Part shown: positions 1-5,224 of the stretch, in pieces
Layout: each line of letters opens with the position of its first letter
How positions within the stretch are numbered: position 1 is the first letter of the stretch
Origin: Phycisphaerales bacterium UBA966
GTDB lineage: Bacteria; Planctomycetota; Phycisphaerae; Phycisphaerales; SM1A02
Reading direction: 5' to 3'
Assembly (NCBI GenBank): GCA_002292895.1
Contig: DBCE01000100.1
Coordinates: 1 to 6,529 of the forward strand
Length of the DNA stretch: 6,529 bases
Notes under the pieces: model-generated
Told to the model about the DNA's origin: nothing
What the model saw: only the letters and a program-made list of their open reading frames with translations
Databases searched by the model: none
Program-made: the position numbers and the translations under genes

Positions 1-3
1 CAA

Positions 4-77
4 TGGGCGATACTGGACTCGAACCAGTGACCTCACGGGTGTGATCCGTGCGCTCTAGCCAGCTGAGCTAAGCGCCC
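4..77 (-). tRNA. tRNA-Val, anticodon CAC
   Basis: Read on the minus strand, this 74-base segment folds as a complete tRNA. It has a 7-base acceptor arm, a D stem GCTC/GAGC with a 9-base D loop, an anticodon stem CACGG/CCGTG around loop ATCACAC, a 5-base variable loop, and a T stem ACTGG/CCAGT with loop TTCGAGT. The anticodon is CAC, which reads the valine codon GUG. A35, C36 and discriminator A73 agree with valine identity. The CCA tail is not encoded: the genomic bases after A73 are TTG, so CCA must be added enzymatically. One oddity is a C6-U67 mismatch inside an otherwise paired acceptor stem. The gene has its own promoter immediately upstream and is 85 bases downstream of the stop of the HXXSHH gene on the same strand. 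Confidence 0.96.
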
Positions 78-92
78 TGACTAAGGAGGAGG

Positions 93-121
93 ATTGTACC
101 CAAGACGGGGGCGGCTGTCAC
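93..121 (-). promoter_or_regulatory. sigma70-like promoter of the tRNA-Val gene
   Basis: On the minus strand a -35 box GTGACA (116-121, 5 of 6 matches to TTGACA) and a -10 box TACAAT (93-98, 5 of 6 matches to TATAAT) are separated by exactly 17 bases. Transcription would start near position 86, giving a 5' leader of about 9 bases before the mature tRNA at 77. The location in the only gap between the HXXSHH stop and the tRNA supports the call. This is the clearest promoter in the window. The start point is inferred from spacing. Confidence 0.7.
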
Positions 122-162
122 AGTGTGCTAAAGACGCGTGTCTGCCGGAGATTATCGAAACC

Positions 163-1533
163 TCAGCCTGGTTCCGCGGTCATTGGTTCGATGGAGTTCA
201 GCGCGATCGCTTGCGTGCTGTCACCGAATCGATTCGTGGGAACGTTCATGTTCTGCAACATGGCGAGGTAGAGATTGCAAAGTGGCGTGCCCGCCGCCGC
301 CGTGCGTACCGGCGCGTGTTTCACGCCTCGCGCTGCGCCGCCAGCGAGAATGATTGGAAGGTCGTCATGGTTATGGCGATTGCCGTCCGAAATCGCTCCG
401 CCGTACACCACCATGGTGTGATCAAGCAGACTCGCACCGGTTTCATCAGTGGTCTTCAACTTTGTCAGTAAGTGCGCGAGCCGTTCGCCTTGCCACCGGT
501 TGATTGCCGCGTACTTCTCTCGCTTGGACTGATCGTCAGCGTGGTGGCTCACATCATGGTGCCCATCTTTGACGCCGATGTCTACATAGGAACGGTTCGA
601 TCCCTCATTGGCAAGCATCAACGTCACGATGCGTGTTTGATCGAGTTGCAATCCAAGAACAGCCATGTCGGTGAGCAGTGTGATCCGCTCGCGATAGTCC
701 GTTGGTGACGATGGTGGTGCAACATGCGCTGGCGTTCCACCCTGGCCATCGCGCGCAAGTGACTGCATGCGACGTTCAAGCGTGCGGACTCCCTCAAGGT
801 ATTCGTCAAGCTTGCGACGATCGGCAACTCCAACGCGGGATGACAGCGCCGCAACTTGCCCACCGACGGCATCCAGAATGCTGGTACGCAACTGAATGCG
901 CCGCTCGCGCATGGCGGCGGTCTCGCCTTCAGGTCCCGTTGAAAATAGAGTGTCGAAGACGCGCCGAGGATCGTCTTCCTTTCCATTGGGCGTGTGTGGA
1001 CCGCGCCAAGAAATGTTTGCGCTGTACGCACAGCTGTATCCAGAATCACAATCACCCGCGGTCATTCCTGGTTCGCCGCCAAGTTCCAAACTATCAAGAC
1101 GTGTGGCACCAGTGAGTTGCGCCGCAGCCGCCTGATCCACGCTGATGCCCACACTGATATCGCCGCCCGATGTCTTGTTTGGGTGCGCGCCAGTCAAGAA
1201 ACACGCGGCACTACGGGCGTGATCTCCAGCGCCATCGCCCAACGCCTCAGCGTTCCGATGACAGAGATTGCGCATCACTGAGTATTGCCCCGCGTGATCT
1301 GCCAGTGCAGCAGTTGCGGAGCCTGGCCACGAAGCGATGTCTACTCCGTTGGGTAGAAACACGAACATCATGCGCGCCGGCGGCACTGCCAGTACGGCCC
1401 GACTTGCAGCGGCGGCGGTTCGCGTCCACAAGCACCTGCCGGGCAGCATCGCCTCCAACATGGGAAGCGCAATCACCGCACCAGCGGCGCGCAGGGCGGT
1501 TCGTCGAGAAATCGGTCCTGACCAACCAGTCAT
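163..1533 (-). CDS. Tat-exported DUF1552 (HXXSHH) family protein
   Basis: This 456-residue protein belongs to the DUF1552 family, named HXXSHH after its histidine motif. The motif is visible as H325-H-D-V-S-H-H331 in the context VKDGHHDVSHHADD. Other family-like segments are GDHARSAACFLTGAHP (103-118) and the C-terminal DGNRHNHDDLPIILAGG (383-399). The N-terminus is a twin-arginine signal, S9-R-R-T-A-L-R, followed by a short hydrophobic stretch (AAGAVIALPMLEAML), so export of a folded, perhaps metal-bound protein by the Tat system is likely. The histidine cluster suggests metal binding, but the reaction is unknown. The ATG start overlaps the stop of the upstream DUF1592-type gene by 4 bases (ATGA) and has a GAGG ribosome-binding site 6 bases upstream, so the two genes are translationally coupled. 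The length is normal for the family and the gene looks intact. Confidence 0.93.
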   Translation of the reverse strand: MTGWSGPISRRTALRAAGAVIALPMLEAMLPGRCLWTRTAAAASRAVLAVPPARMMFVFLPNGVDIASWPGSATAALADHAGQYSVMRNLCHRNAEALGDGAGDHARSAACFLTGAHPNKTSGGDISVGISVDQAAAAQLTGATRLDSLELGGEPGMTAGDCDSGYSCAYSANISWRGPHTPNGKEDDPRRVFDTLFSTGPEGETAAMRERRIQLRTSILDAVGGQVAALSSRVGVADRRKLDEYLEGVRTLERRMQSLARDGQGGTPAHVAPPSSPTDYRERITLLTDMAVLGLQLDQTRIVTLMLANEGSNRSYVDIGVKDGHHDVSHHADDQSKREKYAAINRWQGERLAHLLTKLKTTDETGASLLDHTMVVYGGAISDGNRHNHDDLPIILAGGAARGVKHAPVRTAAAGTPLCNLYLAMLQNMNVPTNRFGDSTQAIALNSIEPMTAEPG

Positions 1534-3788
1534 TGGGCGCCTCGCAATCGGAACGATGGACTTTCAACGATGGCGTGCACGATGTCAGAGAGTGTAGGGT
1601 TGCTCGCCAGCGATTCCATCAATTCATCCAATTCATCATCGCGCGAATCCTCTTGCGCGCAGCCGGTGGCGTAGACCATGAGGTGCTTAACCAGCGACCG
1701 CGTAAATCCGGCGTTCCCCTTCAGCTTCGCGCGCACTCCGTCCACTCCTTGCAACACACTTCCATCGGGGAGTGTCCCGGTTGCGTTGACAGCAATTCCG
1801 TCCGCACGGTCACGAAGAATGCCCACTGGGTCAAACGCCTCAAAGGCGAATCCCAGTTCATCCATACTTCGATGGCACGCGGCGCAGTTGGGATCAGCGC
1901 GGTGAATCTCCATGAGTTCGCGGATTGACTTACCTGCGCGGTCTTCAACACGGTCCGGAATCTGCGCGGTTCCAGGCGGCGGTGGCGGTGGAGCGGCATC
2001 AAGGAGCGCCTGCAGGACCCACTTGCCGCGCTTCACTGGCGACGTACGCGTGGGATTACTCGTTGCAGTCAGCACACTCGCGTGCGCCAGGATTCCGCCA
2101 CCGCGTTGCGGGTCAATGCGCACGCGATGCATGCCGTCGCCGACAGGAACGGCCATCCCGTAATGCTTGGCAAGGCGCGCATCAATGAATGTGTAATCCG
2201 CATCTATGAGCGTTTCCGCGGATCTATGCTCGCGCAGCACGCTCTCAAAGAACATGACTGTTTCAGTTCGCATTGATCGCAGCAGCGCGGCGTTGACATC
2301 CGGAAACTGCGATGCATCCGGCATCTTGTTGCCGAGACCGTCGATAGCCAACCACTGCGTCGCGAACCGCTCAGCCAAGCTGGACGATCGTGGGTCCATC
2401 AGGAGTCGATCGACCGCCGCTGCCCGCCCGCTGCTCGAAGAAAGTTCGCCGCGTGTGGCGGCGCTTGCGAGTGCTTCGTCGGGGCAACTTGCCCACAGGA
2501 AGTAGGCCAGTCGCGTGGCAAGTGCGTGCGGAGCTAGTTCTGGCCCTGCTGATTCATCACGATCCTCAATTCGAAACAGGAATTCAGGATGAACGAGCAG
2601 CGCCTCAATCATGGCGCGCATCTTGGTTTCTTTCGAACTGCCATCGGGGAGCGACTGCACGATGGAATTCAGAAGGATGCAATCAGTGTCAGTCGCCGGC
2701 CGACGAAGGATCCGCTCAATGAGCCAGTGCTGCTCCGCGAGTGGTGCATTCATGCCATTCGCACTTGCCGCAAACGCCTCCATCGACGAACGCCACGCCT
2801 GCGCGCGGAAGGGCTCAAGTGGCCCCTCAATAGTCATGGACAGAATGAACGCATTGCGATCAGCGGTCGTTCCGGCTGCCGCGTCTTTGTTGTAGTAATC
2901 GTTGTCAAAGGTGATAGCAATGGATTGCGCGCCCTCGTTGAGCATGCGCTCCATGCGGTGTTCGCCAGGCGAACGTTTGTCCGCAGTCACTGTGAAGTCG
3001 GCAATTCGCTTCTTTCCTGCCAATACCCCCATGCGCACGGGCTCCGGTCCAGCCTGATCGCCACCTGCGCGGATGGAGATGGCGTATGTCCCCGCGCGCG
3101 GAAGTTGCACCGTGCAACGCGCTTCGCCTGAAGACCAGAGCAGTGCGCCATCCTCCAACACCTGTCCGGCTCTTTCTGTGACGGTCATCGCCTTGCCGTT
3201 GATAGTGATTGCCGCGGGGACACTCGCTGTGGATTCTGGGCAAGCGCGTGCGGAGATGGCCTCGGCGAGTTCGAAATATTTCTCGAGCGCTGTGGGCGCG
3301 AGGCTGAGCACTGCGCCAACATTGTCAAACCCTGCGCCGACATCATCAGGCGGCAGCGAAGAAAATTCAGAGACATCAATGCCGAACAGATCGCGAATCG
3401 TGTTGGCATATTCAGCACGATTCAGTCGGCGCGGCGGAGCACTCTTTGGAACGATGATTCGATTCGCGCCAGCGATCGCGATTCGCAGTGCTTGCGCACT
3501 CAGTGAGCGCTCTTGCGCATTGGGAATGTGCTCAGCGTCCGGTGGGGGCATTTCGCTGTCGGCAAGCCGCCGCAGTGCCTTGCGAAGAAGCGAACGATCC
3601 GCCGCCGTCGATTGCGACGCGTTCAAGCGTTCTAACACGCCGTGGAGGTTGAATTTCCCCTTTGGTTTGACGCCCTGATGGCACTCAATGCACCACGTCT
3701 CCAGCGCCTGCGCCGCCGGCGCGCCGTCTCCTGCCAACGCAAGAACGATGGTCGTGATGAGTGGAACCATCATGGGAGATGCTAGCAC
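1530..3788 (-). CDS. secreted DUF1592/DUF1588-type protein with two CxxCH heme sites
   Basis: This protein of about 752 residues has the multi-domain build of the planctomycete DUF1592 family. In order: a cytochrome-like N-terminus with W-C33-I-E-C-H37, a DUF1587-like region (about 118-180, RRLNRAEYANTIRDLFGID), a beta-rich, possibly carbohydrate-binding segment (about 210-322), DUF1595-like (about 330-408), DUF1592 (about 418-520), DUF1588 (about 543-658) and DUF1585 (about 670-748). A second CxxCH, C635-A-A-C-H639, lies in DUF1588, as does the PPPPPP run (600-605) typical of that domain. Both CxxCH sites could bind c-type heme outside the cytoplasm. The exact reaction is unknown. The start is uncertain: GTG at 3788 is the longest standard start, while ATG at 3773 or 3770 gives 747 or 746 residues. 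None has a Shine-Dalgarno sequence, and the hydrophobic signal (about 8-19) lacks a basic n-region. This is the first gene of an operon with the HXXSHH gene. Confidence 0.93.
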   Translation of the reverse strand: MLASPMMVPLITTIVLALAGDGAPAAQALETWCIECHQGVKPKGKFNLHGVLERLNASQSTAADRSLLRKALRRLADSEMPPPDAEHIPNAQERSLSAQALRIAIAGANRIIVPKSAPPRRLNRAEYANTIRDLFGIDVSEFSSLPPDDVGAGFDNVGAVLSLAPTALEKYFELAEAISARACPESTASVPAAITINGKAMTVTERAGQVLEDGALLWSSGEARCTVQLPRAGTYAISIRAGGDQAGPEPVRMGVLAGKKRIADFTVTADKRSPGEHRMERMLNEGAQSIAITFDNDYYNKDAAAGTTADRNAFILSMTIEGPLEPFRAQAWRSSMEAFAASANGMNAPLAEQHWLIERILRRPATDTDCILLNSIVQSLPDGSSKETKMRAMIEALLVHPEFLFRIEDRDESAGPELAPHALATRLAYFLWASCPDEALASAATRGELSSSSGRAAAVDRLLMDPRSSSLAERFATQWLAIDGLGNKMPDASQFPDVNAALLRSMRTETVMFFESVLREHRSAETLIDADYTFIDARLAKHYGMAVPVGDGMHRVRIDPQRGGGILAHASVLTATSNPTRTSPVKRGKWVLQALLDAAPPPPPPGTAQIPDRVEDRAGKSIRELMEIHRADPNCAACHRSMDELGFAFEAFDPVGILRDRADGIAVNATGTLPDGSVLQGVDGVRAKLKGNAGFTRSLVKHLMVYATGCAQEDSRDDELDELMESLASNPTLSDIVHAIVESPSFRLRGAQ
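1540..1543 (-). promoter_or_regulatory. ribosome-binding site of the HXXSHH gene
   Basis: On the minus strand GAGG lies 6 bases before the ATG at 1533-1531, inside the last codons of the upstream DUF1592-type gene. It is the only clear Shine-Dalgarno-like match before a start in this window. It supports the annotated start and, with the ATGA overlap, reinitiation by ribosomes finishing the upstream gene. Confidence 0.55.
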
Positions 3789-3798
3789 CCGGCTGCAC

Positions 3799-3834
3799 GC
3801 AATCGATACCCTTTGGCAATGTTGAATCGATTGC
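3799..3834. repeat. perfect 9-bp inverted repeat at the divergent gene junction
   Basis: GCAATCGAT at 3799-3807 is exactly reverse-complementary to ATCGATTGC at 3826-3834. The arms are separated by 18 bases, and their centres are 27 bases apart, about 2.5 helical turns. The repeat spans the start of the plus-strand esterase gene (ATG at 3819) and lies just upstream of the minus-strand DUF1592-type gene. It could be an operator for a dimeric regulator of both genes or a hairpin over the esterase start codon. The hexamer ATCGAT is itself a palindrome, which makes matching arms easier to get by chance. Regulatory function is inference only. Confidence 0.4.
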
Positions 3835-4898
3835 TTCTTCAGCCAACGGCTCGTGCGCTTCCCGCTCTCGCTGCTGGACTACTTGCGGCGCTCACCATCG
3901 CCGCTGCGCCACCAAGCGCGATGCCGTTGCCAACCGCACCTGCTTCGCCATCTCCTGCCAAACTCCTCCGCGTCTATCTCCTCGCTGGCCAGTCCAACAT
4001 GGAAGGCCACGGCGTTGTTGATCTGAACGATGCGCGTGATTACAACGGCGGTCGTGGCACGCTTGCTCAATTTGTGGACAGCCCCGCAAACAAGGCAGCA
4101 TGGGGCGATCTCCGCGCGGCGGACGGCTCGTGGTTTGTGCGTGATGATGTGTTCGTTTCGTATCTCACGGAACAGGGCTCGCAGAAAGCTGGGGCGCTTT
4201 CGGTGGGCTTTGCGGTCTATGACGACAAACACCACATTGGGCCAGAGCTCGGCATTGGTCGCGCACTCGGCAACGCCTTCGCCGAGCCAGTGCTTCTCAT
4301 CAAGACAGCGTGGGGCGGCAAGAGTTTGGCGAAGGACTTTCGACCACCAAGTGCAGGCGGCGCGGTCGGACCGTACTACAAGCAGATGATCGCCGAGTAC
4401 CGCGCCGCGGTGGCGGCCATTCCCACGCAGTTCCCCGCGCTTGCTGGCTACACGCCGCGCCTTGATGGGGTCATCTGGTTCCAGGGCTGGAACGATGGCT
4501 GCGACGAAAAAGCTGCCGCCGAGTACGAAGGCAATCTGGTGCACCTCATCACCGATATGCGCGCGGAGTTTGGAAATCCGAAACTCTCGTTTGTCGTCGG
4601 CGAGACCGGCAACATGGACAACGCGGTCCTCCGCCACGCGCAGCGCGACGGCTGCCTGCATAAGAAAGTGGCAACCGGAACCAGCTTCGTGCCCACGCGA
4701 CAATTCCTCCGCGACGCAAAGGAATGCCCAAACCCCGGCCACGGCCATCACTGGTTCGGGAGCGGGGAAAGTTACTTGTTGATTGGTGACGCGCTCGGCA
4801 AGGCGGCGGTGCAACTTGCGCCGGACCCGCGCCCAGCGCCAGCCCTCGCTCCTGCTCCAGCACCAGTTACTTCGTCTGCGCGGCCTGCTCAGCCTTGA
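3819..4898 (+). CDS. secreted SASA/SGNH-type carbohydrate (sialate O-acetyl) esterase
   Basis: This 359-residue protein (from ATG 3819) matches the SASA/DUF303 carbohydrate esterase family of SGNH hydrolases, which remove acyl, usually acetyl, groups from sugars. The block I motif LLAGQSNMEGHG places the nucleophile at S59. GPELGIGRALG (141-151) and KTAWGGKSL (162-170) follow, then VIWFQGWND (218-226), where family members usually have WxQGExD. HHWFGSGESYLLIGDALG (310-327) carries the likely catalytic histidine, H310 or H311. A hydrophobic N-terminus (about 13-30, ending AAAPPSA) is a probable Sec signal peptide, so the enzyme should act outside the cytoplasm. The C-terminal 26 residues are a Pro/Ala-rich tail. 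An in-frame TTG at 3813 would add two residues; ATG was preferred, and neither start has a Shine-Dalgarno match. The gene is divergent from the DUF1592 operon, and its 3' end overlaps tatA. The natural substrate cannot be read from sequence. Confidence 0.9.
   Translation: MLNRLLLQPTARALPALAAGLLAALTIAAAPPSAMPLPTAPASPSPAKLLRVYLLAGQSNMEGHGVVDLNDARDYNGGRGTLAQFVDSPANKAAWGDLRAADGSWFVRDDVFVSYLTEQGSQKAGALSVGFAVYDDKHHIGPELGIGRALGNAFAEPVLLIKTAWGGKSLAKDFRPPSAGGAVGPYYKQMIAEYRAAVAAIPTQFPALAGYTPRLDGVIWFQGWNDGCDEKAAAEYEGNLVHLITDMRAEFGNPKLSFVVGETGNMDNAVLRHAQRDGCLHKKVATGTSFVPTRQFLRDAKECPNPGHGHHWFGSGESYLLIGDALGKAAVQLAPDPRPAPALAPAPAPVTSSARPAQP
4867..4898. other. 32-base tail-to-tail overlap of esterase gene and tatA
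   Basis: The plus-strand esterase stop (TGA, 4896-4898) lies inside the tatA coding region, and the tatA stop (TAA, read at 4869-4867) lies inside the esterase coding region. The overlap encodes the end of the Pro/Ala-rich esterase tail on one strand and the last ten or so charged residues of TatA on the other. No hairpin followed by a T-run is visible for either gene here, so both transcripts probably run into the neighbouring gene in antisense. Confidence 0.85.
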
Positions 4899-5166
4899 CG
4901 CGGCGCACAGCTTCTTGCGTGGCGCGTTCCATTTGGTCTTCGGTCAGCTGGCGCGGCGTGGTGACGGGCTGGGAATCGTCCTTGGACAACTCTTCTCCGG
5001 CTTCCTTCATGCCCTTCTTGAACTCGGTGATGGATTTACCGATGTTTCGACCCACGGACGGCAGGCGGCTGCCAAAGAGCAGGAGGCCGATCACCAGGAT
5101 GATGATCATCTCCGCTCCGCCAGGGAGCCCGAACGCCGCAAGGACCGGGGAAGTAGCAATAGTCAT
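4867..5166 (-). CDS. tatA: twin-arginine translocase subunit TatA
   Basis: This 99-residue protein has the TatA/E/B build. A short N-terminal region (AFGLPGGAEM) leads into a single transmembrane helix (about 19-32, MIIILVIGLLLFG). The hinge and amphipathic helix FGSRLPSVGRNIGKSITEF (31-49) follows, then a charged, probably disordered tail. F31-G32 and L35-P36 are the conserved hinge residues. TatA oligomerises in the inner membrane and lets TatBC-bound twin-arginine substrates cross folded. The start was chosen at ATG 5166 because it puts the helix at the usual distance from the N-terminus. An in-frame GTG at 5202 would add a 12-residue leader unlike the family. No Shine-Dalgarno site is evident. 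No tatB or tatC is in the window. The Tat-signalled HXXSHH protein nearby is a possible client. The gene overlaps the convergent esterase gene by 32 bases. Confidence 0.93.
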   Translation of the reverse strand: MTIATSPVLAAFGLPGGAEMIIILVIGLLLFGSRLPSVGRNIGKSITEFKKGMKEAGEELSKDDSQPVTTPRQLTEDQMERATQEAVRRVKAEQAAQTK

Positions 5167-5224
5167 CTCAGAAGTGTAGCCACAGTTCTGCACTTTTCGC
5201 ACCCCCTATGCCGATACCCACTGG

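Noticed and set aside
132..143. Possible terminator hairpin AGAC-GCGT-GTCT after the HXXSHH gene
   Set aside because: The stem has only 4 base pairs and no T-run of useful length follows on the minus strand.
1..162. The tRNA gene as an integration site for a mobile element
   Set aside because: No integrase, no repeat of the tRNA 3' end and no composition change is seen. Neighbouring genes look like ordinary chromosome.
225..236. Perfect 12-base palindrome CGAATCGATTCG
   Set aside because: It lies inside the HXXSHH coding region, encodes ordinary residues, and has no partner or promoter next to it. It is probably chance.
1170..1928. A 252-codon plus-strand open frame across the junction of the two operon genes
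   Set aside because: It is antisense to two well-supported genes, and its translation is arginine-rich and domain-less, as expected for a shadow frame.
3879..4814. A 311-codon open frame on the minus strand, antisense to the esterase gene
   Set aside because: It is the mirror of a real GC-rich gene with clear SGNH motifs. Its translation shows no recognisable domain, and the frame arises because esterase codons rarely create antisense stops.
5167..5224. A TACACT -10-like box 6 bases before the tatA ATG, which would make tatA leaderless
   Set aside because: The hexamer 17 bases upstream (TGCGAA) barely resembles a -35 box. Too weak to annotate as a promoter.
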